From the NCBI RefSeq assembly GCF_000801105.2, contig NC_079516.1:50947265-51011264 (forward strand): 64,000 nucleotides of DNA. Reading direction: 5' to 3'. The first letter of the stretch is position 1. Each line of letters begins with the position of its first letter. Under the pieces are notes generated by a model. That model was not told where the DNA came from, did not search any database, and was given only the letters and a program-made list of their open reading frames with translations. This DNA is from Raphanus sativus. Taxonomy: Eukaryota > Streptophyta > Magnoliopsida > Brassicales > Brassicaceae. This document shows positions 1 through 9,934 of this stretch, in pieces. Made by a program: the position numbers and the translations under genes.

Positions 1-610
1 AGCTTAATTTTGTTAAACTTTTTTAAAACTAAATTTTTGTACTATCCGATCTAATATTTAAATTAATTATTTTGCTCATTTAATATATTTATTTTTTAAG
101 TTGTGCTCATTTTAATATCTAAAGTATACTTGTTTTAATAATAAGTTTCAAACAAAACTTAGTAAATCATTAAAATCCAAAAACAAATCTACAAAATTTC
201 AAAATTTATTTTAACTTTTAAGTATAAGAGTAGCTAAATTTGGATAATATTAATTTTCTTATAATATGAGTTTTAGTTTTAGTTTCAAAATTAATTTGTT
301 TAAAATAATTTATTTATTTTATTCAGAATTATTTTTTCCAAAATATTTAAAATATCATCCAAAATTTAGTTACTTATATTTTAAAATTAAATAGAATTTG
401 AAATTATTAGGATATTTCTTTTGAATTTTAGAAATATTTTGAGTTTTGTTTGAAACTTTTTAATATTTTTGTTTAAAATTAGTATAGTCTAAGTATTAAA
501 ATGAGCACAAATTTAAAAGTAAGTGTACAAAAAATGATAAAATAATTAGTTTAAATATTAAACTGGATATAAAAAAGTTTGGATATTAAAAAGCTTAACA
601 AAATTTAGTT
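1..610. mobile_element. Non-autonomous inverted-repeat element in the LBD15 intron (left end at or beyond the window edge)
   Basis: About 127 bp at the left edge (1-127) is repeated in inverted orientation at about 484-610. Shared blocks include ttttgttaa next to the outer ends and gtgctcattttaat at the inner ends of the arms. The roughly 350-bp interior is AT-rich with no coding potential. This is the structure of a foldback or MITE-like DNA transposon. No target-site duplication can be read because the left end touches the window edge. It lies downstream of the LBD15 exon 1 donor and so is probably intronic. Superfamily not assigned. Confidence 0.6.
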
Positions 611-758
611 GAGATATTTTTTTAGAAAATATTGTTTTTGAATCAGATATTTATAATGAAACCCGGACTAAACTCTGTTTATGTAATTACCAAAGAGGCC
701 AACAAAGCGATGATGATTATCACTATAAAATGATGATATTTGTGTGTTTTGTTATTAC

Positions 759-1028
759 CATTAGCATCTTGGAGACGTTGCTAGCTCCAAAGACTTTGTG
801 GACGGATGCGAACTTAAGAGGCTCATGTGGGGAGAAATAAGGCGAAAAAGGACATTCTTGAGCGCATCTACGGCGCAAAAGTTTACATGCCGCACAAGGA
901 GTAATGGTATTAAGGGCTCCGAGAGGACCGGATATTGGTCTTCTAATTCCTGCCATTTGATGAGGCAAAGCATCTGCTTCTCTTTTGTTCCTTTTCCCTA
1001 TCTCTGATTCAAGTCTCTCCCTAAACAC
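759..1028 (-). CDS. LBD15: LOB-domain transcription factor LBD15, exon 1 only (gene continues off the left edge)
   Basis: The 90 codons from the ATG at 1028 to a GT donor (gtaataac) at 758 encode the N-terminal half of a LATERAL ORGAN BOUNDARIES domain. The zinc-binding block reads CAACKLLRRRCAQECPFSPYF (C-x2-C-x6-C-x3-C), followed by the FASVHKVFGASNVSKMLM segment. In LBD15 the first intron falls directly after KMLM, exactly as here. Plant LOB factors are nuclear DNA-binding proteins of organ boundaries and vascular differentiation; LBD15 is linked to tracheary element formation. The second exon, carrying the GAS/coiled-coil remainder, is not in this window. What follows the donor is AT-rich sequence plus an inverted-repeat element. 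Whether exon 2 survives beyond position 1 cannot be seen, so a truncated pseudogene is possible. The ATG choice follows the family N-terminus and precedes the LOB domain by about 45 residues. Confidence 0.82.
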
Positions 1029-2241
1029 AAGGAACCATATAAGAGCTTTATTTATCCTTTAAAACATGAATATCTAAGACTAAAATGGTAAAAATGAACC
1101 TAAATCATTGTAAATAGAAAAAGGGTCCCAGGCATGCTCTCAGAGGATCGAAAGAAAAGAGATAAAAGTAGAAAGAAACAAAAAGAGAGATACTAATGTC
1201 AAGTGACTTTTAAAGAGGGTGTGAAGGAAGATAGCCGAGGAAGGCTTTAAAAGCAAGTAAAATACCAAGTTAAGATTTAGTGATACATGTGGCGATATAT
1301 AGATATAGATATATAAGTAAACGTTGAGGCTGGCTTCTAATAGACCTTTCAGATGGAGATGAAAGGGGTTTGGTAGCTCGAGTATGTATAACAGTCTCTC
1401 TTTTAAGATGAAAACAACTGAAGATATAGTGAAGACTGAAGGTATTTACTGCCTAAGCACGTGACCAGTGAGGGTTTTAAACTTTATTTATGACCTTATG
1501 AATCTGATCATCACACACAACTATAACTATATATATATAATATACATGCATGTAGTCACTTATTCATCGCCAGGCAAAAACAGATGGATTTCGTGCTTAA
1601 TGACTACTTTAAATGTTTTTGTTTTAGTTGCTCAAAAAAAAAATGTTTTTGTTTTATCATGGCCGCATGTGTACTTTTGCTTCACATTTATAGCATACCT
1701 CTGCCTTCTTTCTTTTTTGATATAAGTCGCACCTCTGCTTTCTTTTCTATAGGAATCAAATTTACGGTTTATACAATGCATCCAAGTTTGCAGGTAAATT
1801 ATTTGTGGCACTTATAGGTTTAAAAGTTTATTATAGTAGAAGTTGGTGTATGATTTATAAATTGTTAGATGTACTTTCTCCAACGTAACATAAAAAGAGT
1901 TCTTTTTCTCAAAAAAAAAAAAAGAGTGAAGAGAATGATAGATAAGGGACTGTTATTGTTAATAAATTGACATGTTAAGTTTTTTTTTTGACTGAAAATT
2001 GACATGTTAAGTTCCTTGTCAAAACTAAGAAACCTCATCATCTTTAATACATAGGGGTTCTTGGTTTTCTTCTTATGTAAAAGAAAAAGATACATATAAT
2101 ATAATCGTACTTACTATTTTATTTCTGTGCGACTCGCATGTATAAGCCATATATAAAAAAATCAACAAATACCATTTTAGGTGATTAGTATTATTTTTGG
2201 TCAGTATATACACACCATATATATTTACAGTTAGCTATCAA

Positions 2242-2387
2242 CAGGGTCGACCCTGAACTGTTTATGTAAAAAAAAAATTTGGAAGCCTAAAAATTTTTTT
2301 TTGGAGCTTATACCTATGTAATTTTCTTCAAAAATTTTGGGGATCTGTTGCAAATATTTCATGATGCATTGTTCAGGGCCGGCCCTG
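2242..2387. mobile_element. hAT-type MITE with perfect 8-bp target-site duplication
   Basis: A 146-bp element. Its termini read cagggtcgaccctgaac on the left and gttcagggccggccctg on the right. They are inverted repeats of each other, each itself nearly palindromic, and begin with CAGGG as hAT elements do. It is flanked by the identical 8-bp duplication gctatcaa at 2234-2241 and 2388-2395, the length typical of hAT transposases. There is no coding capacity, so mobilisation would need a transposase from elsewhere. Confidence 0.88.
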
Positions 2388-2986
2388 GCTATCAACTGTA
2401 GGCCCATCCATATAGTCTCTCTACACCACAATTAGTAATACCAAACATTTTATCAAATATTCTCGTCCATTGCTATAGGCTACTCAAACCTTGAACCACG
2501 AATACGCAACTATCAATGGCCTAGATAGCACTTGCGGTAAGAAAACATGTATTATCGTTATATGTCGTTTTCTTTCATATTCGAACTTTGTTAGAAAGAG
2601 ATACTTTGTAGATTAGGGATGGATTATATTTAATATTTATGATATACCAATTATTGGTTGTGGATGAAAATATATTATGGTTAAGAATTTTGTTGATACA
2701 AAAATGTGATATTGTTGTCACAACATTATTATACATATCAGTTTTAGAATGATCCATGTTTTAGAAAAAACAAATATTTCATAAATATTTTTTTTAATAT
2801 TTTAATGTATTCTATTAGATAATAATAATAATAAATTGTAAATTTTGAAGAAATTAATTATGTTTATTGAATTTTGATTGACTAAAATAATGGAAATAAT
2901 TAATCGCAAAAAATATATCTATAATCAAAATAAAAAATTAATATATATATAAAAACTTTGAAATATTTATTTTTGAAACAGATGTA

Positions 2987-3240
2987 CACTCTTTCCGTTT
3001 TTGAAAATAAGATTTCTAAACATTAAAATAATAAATATTTATTATTAAATTTATTATTATCTTTTACTATAATTTTTCCAAGAACTATTAATCAATAATA
3101 TTTAATCAGTTCAAATAATTTTAACTAATGTTTTTAAAAACTATACAAAGTTACTTTAAAATATATGTATGTATATATTATAAGCGGATCTTTGAATAAC
3201 AAAAAGAAGTCTAAAATACCTTAATTTTGGGAACAGAGAA
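2987..3240. mobile_element. Degenerate Stowaway-like MITE (tentative)
   Basis: The left end (ctctttccgtttttgaaaat) and the reverse complement of the right end (near 3225-3240, gggaacagagaaaa) loosely match each other and the widespread plant CTCCCTCCGTTTC terminal repeat. The interior is AT-rich and non-coding. Decay is strong and the boundaries are approximate. Confidence 0.3.
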
Positions 3241-5317
3241 AAAAGTTATTAATATAAACTATAGATTTGAGTTCAGATGGTTGCATAACAATGAGATTAA
3301 CATATGCCATAAGTTATATATCTTGGTCACGTTGAAATAATTATTATTCAAGTTATCTCAGTTCCAATTCAAAATCCAATAGAAAGAAGAATATTGCTTA
3401 GAGTCTAAGAAAGTTTTGCACTTGTATATTCTTGTTTGACCCGTATTTGTAGCCTAACTCGTCGCCCCGTTGTTCTCTCTTCTTTGTATTTGAATTAGCA
3501 GAGAATATTATATAAACTATTAATTAATAAGTAATTTAAGTGTCTACTTGCAAAATAAAAGAAAACGAAACAAAAATAATTTGGCTGAACAATGTACTTT
3601 TATTTACATGGACCCTAGCCCTTGGAACTTATTATTGGACCATTATTTCGCAGGCCTTACCTCCAAATTTAGTAACTATGTGGTTGATTAAACTTCATGA
3701 ATATCTGGAATATACAGAATTTGAAAATTTGACGCCCAAAAGTTGCATATTCTAAGGAAATCTTCTTTTAATGAAAATCACTTCACAGTTATTAAATGTC
3801 ATACATGCCCAAATAGCATGAACATCAAAACAACTACCCACCATTTCAGGTAACGCTCTCTGTTCTCCTTAATCTTTTGGAAATTTTGTTTTAAAATCAT
3901 AGTCGTTCGACTCTTTTCACACAACTTAATCTTGAAGAACTTTGGTTTTCAAATTATATTCTTCAAGATACAGTTGATTCTTGAAATTCTTTTTTTTTAT
4001 ATGTTTTAGATCAGATTTAGGAATTTTGGTCAAAATTTTACTGTGAATTAAATCTAAAACAACACTTATTATAAACACAAGATTTTTTTTCTTAACAATG
4101 GTACTTATTGTAAACAAGAGTAAAATATAATTTCAAATCTATTTAACTTTTTTGGATTATACAGAGGTATCATGAACTTTACACAAATGGGTCCAGACTA
4201 ATCACGTGTTTACAATTTACGTTTTCAGTCCACGTGTTGATCCTTTGTTTTTGGCGATGTCGAAATATTAATTTCCGAGTGACCATCGGAATTCAAACCC
4301 GGGTTCGTATTGGGGCTGAAGCTCCCTCAAAACAATTAGGCCGTCGTCGTTTGGTTCAATTCTATTTGACATCTTCAAAATGGTTCAAAGGTAGTGTGAT
4401 ATATAGTTTTGAACAAATTTGCTCAAAACACACAAAAGAGCTAGATACCATTGGTTGGAGGAAAAATGATAGAGTTGAGAGGGAAAATTTTGGGGAGAAT
4501 TTGGGTAAGGGATGCAAATATGGAAAAACATGTGTGTATAGATTACAAATATTCTATAGTTTTCAGCTCTTTCTTGTTTCTTATCATCTGATTTTTTATT
4601 GGCGTTGACCATTTTGTTCTTGGTTTACTAATTTGAAGTTTAACCAAGAGACTGAATATGTCTTTTTTTCTTTCAAATTCAAACCTAATTTTAAAAATTA
4701 AAACAGCATGGACAAATGGGACGATATGAATAAGTCCATAAATTCGGGCACATGGTCAGTTAATCGCCCACATTTTTCTTGTCATTAGTTCTTAGATAAA
4801 GCTTGTCGTTGACTTCATAAAATTTAACGTCTACCATGAATTCAAGAAAATTAAATTCACGATCGATAGATTACATTCTAGGCGTACCAAAAGGATTCAT
4901 TAAAATTACAGTAACTCGAAACAATGAAATTAACAACATCACTAGCAATATGATCTAAACATGTGAACATTAGCATTTTAACACAATCAAAAACTAATAT
5001 ACGGTCTCCACTGGATGAGGAGTCGCCTGTTAGTCCAGGCTAGGAATAGATTTCCATTCAGTGCAAAATTACTAATTATTCATATGGTCAGAGATCTCTA
5101 ACTTTATTTGCAAACGACTGGATCTGATTGGCCGTCAATCTCCCATGAGACTAGTCGGGTTGTCTAGTCGGTTGGTCTAGACCGTCGAATAATCCAGGTT
5201 ATCAAAGAAAATAGTGTGTGTTCAAAAAGGCAAAAGCCAAAACATTAAAAGAGCAGTTCTTAAAATCAAGAACCTAGTGTTTATAAGAACAACCGAAATA
5301 GGACAACATGCCATTAA

Positions 5318-5920
5318 TTAAATCAATCTAAGATCATTACGACTAGATCGATGGCTAAGAACAGAACACAAAACCCTCTTGATACTTCCCACTGATGAGC
5401 TAAACCCTCTTTTATAACACAACGCTGTCGTCGGCGAGGACAAACCAATCTCTTCCTCGTCGTCTTCCTTAACTTGCGATCTCGAGCAAGAAAAATAGCA
5501 ACTTTTGGCACGTTGCAGTGACTTAGACCGAGGAGACGCGAAAGAAGAGGAGGAGGAAGAAGAAGAAGAAGACGTTGTAGACGACGACCAAGAAAACGAA
5601 GGACGCGACACGTGACGCTTTGGGTTGAAAAGGGTCTTCACTGATCGAGTTTGTTTCGTTCTATCTTTGCTCAGTATGTTCCCCGAGGACAAGGAGGAGG
5701 AGTAATATGAGGGAGGCGGCGTTAAGGGCGGAAGATGAAATGAATCAGAGAAACGAGAATGTTTAGGTGTGCCTGGCCGTGTCTCCCATAGAAACGGCAC
5801 GGAAGCTCCTCCGTAGTAATAGATTCTCGATGATGAATTGACCTGCGAGCTCTCCTTTACGATTAAATTTGAAGATCTGACTCCTTTAGTTTTGTCTTCT
5901 GATCTTTCTGACATTGTCAC
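5318..5920 (-). CDS. ASG8: ALTERED SEED GERMINATION 8-like, DUF688-type protein
   Basis: A single-exon frame of 200 residues. Near residue 40 it carries the motif VPFLWETRPGTPK, the signature of plant DUF688-type proteins. This is followed by a proline-rich stretch (LPPLTPPPSYY), a serine tract (about residues 115-130) and a basic, serine-rich C-terminus ending near SHRSSRNDLRLI. It matches my recollection of At2g40475 (ASG8) and sits at the expected place between LBD15 and HEME2. Biochemical function is unknown; the Arabidopsis name comes from a seed-germination mutant screen. No signal peptide or membrane segment is visible, and the low complexity suggests a largely disordered protein. Two ATGs (5920 and 5914) are possible starts; the outer one is reported. 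Neighbours are unrelated and give no functional hint. Confidence 0.82.
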   Translation of the reverse strand: MTMSERSEDKTKGVRSSNLIVKESSQVNSSSRIYYYGGASVPFLWETRPGTPKHSRFSDSFHLPPLTPPPSYYSSSLSSGNILSKDRTKQTRSVKTLFNPKRHVSRPSFSWSSSTTSSSSSSSSSSFASPRSKSLQRAKSCYFSCSRSQVKEDDEEEIGLSSPTTALCYKRGFSSSVGSIKRVLCSVLSHRSSRNDLRLI

Positions 5921-7558
5921 TAAATGTTTGTAAGATGTTCGACGTGACCTAGCAAAACTCCCTCTCTTGGATATGTTTTGAGTCAGGTTTTATCAGAACT
6001 AAACTAAGAAAATGAAAAAAAGAAAATGAGACAAATGCTCATCTATTATTGAAAAGTGGTGCTTTGTTAGTGTAAGAGAAGTTTGCGGAATAATTAATGG
6101 ATACTCTATTTGCATGGGATGTGTAAGCAAGCACATGTCATGTGCTTGTGTTATTTTTTCTTTTATTTTTTTTTGTATTATCTGTATTATTTTCTGGATT
6201 TCACAAGGATGAACATATGGAAGATATATATAGGACACTCGAAAACAATTGCAGAGGGCAATAAATGATTTAGATAATTAAAAACCGTTGTGACAATTAA
6301 TTGGGTTGAAAATAATATACTATAAACGAGTACTCGTTGGATGTACAGTTGAGCCGTATTAATGAATAGTAGATGCCGTTCGTGGTCCGTATTGATATTT
6401 TTCTTCAATTCGATAGAGAAATATGAAGACAAAAAGTTAGTTAGAAAAATATAAGGCGTAGCTTCTCCTATTCATTTCATATATCTAAAATTATAGATTC
6501 TAAATTTATAAACAACAGTCTAGATAATTGTCTAGGGCCAGTTAGGTAGTTCTAGTTCAAGAAGTAGTCGGTTAGGTGGTGTAGGCTATAGATTCTAAAG
6601 GGCTGATATGTGTTCTAGACGGCTATTACTCACACCCAGAGATTAAATGGCTAAACTGCATTTAGTGTTGCAATCAAATACACTCCTTCGTTACATCTAT
6701 ACAGTCTACATAACATATGTTACGTTACATCGGTATTGTTTTCGAACTCTAGTTGTATATCGAAAATAAAAGTTGGTTCGGTTTTTAGATTGAAGTAGTT
6801 TCAAGATTGAATCAGATATTTTATACATGTCAAACATCTAATCATAATTTTCTCGAATACTCAATCTTTGTCCTCCTACCATTATAATTCCGAAAAACCT
6901 TAGGAAACTAGTTCGAAAGGTTCAAATATTGGATCAAAATTTCAACAACTGTCATACATATGTGCAAAACTAGTTAATACTAGGATATTACTCCTTATGT
7001 TTCACAAAAATGGCAAAATAACATTTTGTTTGTTGCACAAAAAAATATTTTAAAATTCTAATGCACTTTATAATTATTTTTAATTTAATATTAAATAAAA
7101 ATGCATTGATCATATAAATAATTTAATTTATCTTACATATTAACAGTTAATAAATATAATTAATAAAACATAAAAGTATTTAAATCATTTTCGTAATCTA
7201 TGTAAAAAGTATCAAAACGAAAGAGTGAGTATATTTTTCCGTTCACTTGTATAACTTAAAATGGTTAAAGTCTTAATCAAAATATTAAAAATAAAAATTT
7301 GCAGATATGAAGTTAGGAAATAAAAAAAAAATATTGTAGAACAACAATACTGCAATTTAAATTGAATAACTGTGATTAAACCATTAACTAATATAAACCT
7401 TTTCATGACATGGCAACAATGTGCTGACAAGGCATCACTGAATCCACGTCAGCAGATCATCTCTTCTTCGTCTGCGTTGTAAGAGATGAAGAAGATGTTA
7501 AGATCCCAGAGCAAAGCAGAGTATAACAACAACTGTGCTTCTCTGGGCGATCGGAGAA
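5921..7558. other. Intergenic region upstream of ASG8 and of the HEME2 remnant
   Basis: AT-rich sequence with the presumed ASG8 promoter (from 5921 on -). No gene was recognised. A decayed Stowaway-like element is possible at about 6991-7231. Confidence 0.55.
6991..7231. mobile_element. Degenerate Stowaway-like MITE (tentative)
   Basis: The left end reads tactccttatgtttcac. The right end, reverse-complemented, reads tactcactctttcgttttga. Both resemble the CTCCCTCCGTTTC terminal repeat of Tc1/mariner-derived plant MITEs. The interior is non-coding and very AT-rich. Boundaries and the TA duplication are uncertain. Confidence 0.38.
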
Positions 7559-8383
7559 ATGTCAATCCTCCAACTCTCTACCTTCTTCCAACATTCTCTC
7601 CATCTCTCCGAGAAAATCTCCATCGTCTCCCAAGTCTTCTCGGATAGCTCGTTGTTTCCGTGGAGGGTAATGTATCTTCACAGTCTCTTCGTTTTTTTCA
7701 TTCAGATTTGATTCAATTCTATATGGGTATTTGGAGAACTATACAAAAGTTCTCTCCTTTTTCCGCAAATGTGAATACTTGACTCGAATCACTGTCGATA
7801 CTCTGTTCTGCAGAAGATGATAGATAAAGTATAATGCTTGATTTCAAGAATTGTAATTAGCTAGTGTAATTCTTAATATGTGATCCAACTCATTGTGCAG
7901 GAGCAGGAGCCACTTGAATCTAGGGCATGGGTATTAAAGTTGGAACACCTGAAGAGAACGTTGCACACTTCTTTGAGGTTGCTCAAGGGATTAAATCAGT
8001 GTTCTAAAAAGCGGTCTAGGCGGCCGCCTAGGCGACGCTTAGGCGCTAGGCGTTCCAAAACCGTGGCGATTACTCTTTAAACCGCCTAGATAATTACAAT
8101 ATTGTAATAATAAATAATATATAATTTATTATTCATAAATTATAATAATTAATATATTTTAATATATATTCTTATTATAATAATTTTTATCATATATAAA
8201 TAATAATTTTTCCTATTATTAAGTATAAAACATTACATATATTTAATATATTGTTATAATTTATAAACGCCTAAACCGTTTAACTAATAATCTAGGCATC
8301 CGCTTAGTCACTCTAGGCGCTAGGCGTTAGGTTGTCGCCCGCTTAGCGCCTAGCGCTTTCTTGAACATTGGATTAAATATTAA
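7559..8383 (+). pseudogene. HEME2: HEME2 (uroporphyrinogen decarboxylase 2) pseudogene: first and last exons only, two frameshifts, MITE at the stop codon
   Basis: Exon 1 starts MSILQ (ATG at 7559). After a +1 shift, the frame from 7602 reads ISPRKSPSSPKSSRIARC, a chloroplast transit peptide like that of Arabidopsis HEME2. A GT donor lies at 7667. The next exon begins after the AG at 7899-7900 and is the enzyme's C-terminus: LNLGHG, one inserted base, then IKVGTPEENVAHFFEVAQ in the frame from 7933. All exons between (most of the roughly 390-residue plastid enzyme that turns uroporphyrinogen III into coproporphyrinogen III, including its active-site residues) are absent. A 374-bp MITE is inserted in the last codons. 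Removing it and one copy of its duplication would recover the ancestral ending G-I-K-Y-stop at 8381-8383. The position between ASG8 and the nucleotidyltransferase matches At2g40490. An accidental open frame runs through exon 1 and the last exon in the wrong phase, but it does not encode the enzyme. Functional copies are presumably elsewhere in the genome. Confidence 0.85.
7997..8370. mobile_element. hAT-type MITE inserted at the HEME2 stop codon
   Basis: A 374-bp element beginning cagtgttctaaaaagcg and ending cgctttcttgaacattg, so the ends are inverted repeats. It has GC-rich subterminal inverted repeats (ggcgctaggcgtt words at both ends) around a very AT-rich core. It is flanked by a perfect 8-bp duplication, gattaaat, at 7989-7996 and 8371-8378. 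The 8-bp duplication and CA-GTG type ends fit hAT. No coding capacity. Confidence 0.87.
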
Positions 8384-8907
8384 GAGAAGAATTAGTACAC
8401 TAGACATTCTCTTACACTATGTTTTGTTCTTAAGTTCGGCTTTTTTCATTTATTTCTTTCTCCATTAGAGATGTGTAATCTTTTATGATTGTGTTTTAAC
8501 AGAATAGCTGCTTAATCTGAGATTAAGTTGTTGGTAGTGTACAAGAGACCAACAAAATCAAAGAAAGAGGAAGACCAGAAGAAGGCTAGATCAAACACCA
8601 AACTAAACAAGATTGTTATGGTCCTTTCGGTTTAAGTTGAACAAAACAAAAACAGTCAGTTTATAAATAAATTTCGGTTTATGTCCTGGAATCCAACAGA
8701 CTTGTTTCCTGAAAAAAGGAAATTGTAGGATGTTCAACTCAAAAATATTAATTTGTAAGAAAAAAAAATAGAACAGGACAAAAATAAAAAATAAACATGA
8801 TCTCGTTACAAGAAAAAGTAATTAAATTAAATTAAAAAGGAAATTAAATTAGATAAGAAAAAGAAATTAAAGATGATGGTTAAGAAAAAGAAGAAAAAGG
8901 AAAGGAC
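8384..8907. other. Former HEME2 3' flank and distal promoter of the NAC gene
   Basis: No gene seen. From about 8705 onward the sequence is homologous, in opposite orientation, to the region ending near 30350 (shared words such as ggaaa-tgtaggat and aaagatgatggtt). It is therefore the upstream part of the segment duplicated with the NAC gene. Confidence 0.55.
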
Positions 8908-9790
8908 AAGACTTAGGTTCACCCCCTATGGTGAACCTTTAAATTCACCACCTCCCTAATAACCAATTAAATTGCCAATTAGATTAATAATAAAATAATT
9001 TTAAAATAAATAATATCATATTTAATAATGCTAATGTCACTAGTTAATCCCTAAACTCACACTCTATACCCTAAATTCAAATTCTAAACCCTAAATTTTA
9101 ACTTATAAACTCAAACTCTATACCCTAAACTCAAATCTTAAACCCTAAACCCAAACCATAAATCATAAACCAAAAAATCTAAATTCTAAACCCAAAACTA
9201 TACCCTAAACTCAAACCCTAAACCCAAATCTTAGACTCTAAACCCAAACCATAAACCCTAAACCCAAACCGTAGACCCTAAACCCAAACCTTAGACCGTA
9301 ACCCAAACCTTAGACCGTAACCCAAACCATGAACTCTAAATCCAAAATTTAATTCTTAACCTTAAATTTCAAACAACCTCAATATTAATCTAAATATTTA
9401 GGGTATAGGGTTTGGGTTTTGTATTTACGTTTTGGGTTTAGAGTCTAGGATTTGGGTTTAAGGTATAGGTTTGAGTTTAGAGTTCAGGTTTTTGGGTTTA
9501 GGGTTTAAAATTTGGGTTTAGGCTTTAAGATTTGGGTTTAGGATATAGAGTTTGGGTTTATAATTTAGAATTTAGGGTTTAGAATTTGGATTTAGGGTAT
9601 AGAGTTTGAGTTTATGGATTAGATAGTGACATTAGTATTATTAAAATTGACACTATTTATTTTTTAAATTATTTTGGTTTTTGAAAAAATTATTTAATAT
9701 TTTTTAATCATTAATCTAGTTGGCACTTTGATTGGTTATTAGGGAGGTGGTGAATTTAAAGGTTCACCATAGGGGGTGAACCCAAGTCTT
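8908..9790. mobile_element. Inverted-repeat transposon with telomere-like interior in the NAC promoter
   Basis: An 883-bp element. The outer 100 bp or so on each side are near-perfect inverted repeats starting aagactt(a/g)ggttcacc and containing the hairpin ggttcaccccctatggtgaa. The left half of the interior (about 9040-9360) is rich in degenerate CCCTAAA words and the right half (about 9380-9620) in the complementary TTTAGGG words, so the whole element is one long imperfect palindrome. The second NAC locus copy (29.9-30.1 kb) lacks it and shows uninterrupted sequence at the equivalent point, which supports insertion after duplication. Candidate flanking duplication aaggaaa is imperfect. Superfamily undetermined (MULE-type foldback is possible). 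Confidence 0.78.
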
Positions 9791-9855
9791 AAGGAAATAG
9801 TGATGAGACCACTCTAAAATTTCCTTTTTTGGTGTAACCGACTGAACTATGATCT

Positions 9856-9863
9856 TATAAATA
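9856..9863 (+). promoter_or_regulatory. TATA box of the NAC gene
   Basis: tataaata lies 72 bp before the ATG at 9935. The same box is kept in the second locus copy on - at about 29913-29926. The copies stay similar across this core promoter. Confidence 0.55.
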
Positions 9864-9934
9864 ACGCACGCAGACTCCACCTCTGAAGCATCAAAACAAA
9901 AAAAATACAATAGCTGCTAAAGAAGATAGAGAAG

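Larger units (their letters stand above)
1029..5317. other. Intergenic region between LBD15 and ASG8
   Basis: AT-rich DNA with no convincing gene. It should hold the LBD15 promoter (1029 to about 1450, on -) and the 3' side of ASG8. It contains a hAT-type MITE (2242-2387) and a weak Stowaway-like remnant near 2990-3240 whose ends resemble the CTCCNTTCCGTTT type. The longest open frame (4234-4608, 124 codons) has no recognisable domain and looks fortuitous. Confidence 0.6.

Noticed and set aside
4234..4608. 124-codon open frame
   Set aside because: No domain, composition typical of random AT-rich DNA, no leader or splice context.
7559..7996. Novel protein gene from the frame joining 7559-7666 and 7901-7996
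   Set aside because: The frame is open across the intron by chance, but the other frames match HEME2 transit peptide and C-terminus; it is a pseudogene out of phase.
9040..9620. CCCTAAA/TTTAGGG-rich tract as an interstitial telomere
   Set aside because: The words are degenerate, switch orientation in the middle and lie between terminal inverted repeats; it is the interior of a transposon.
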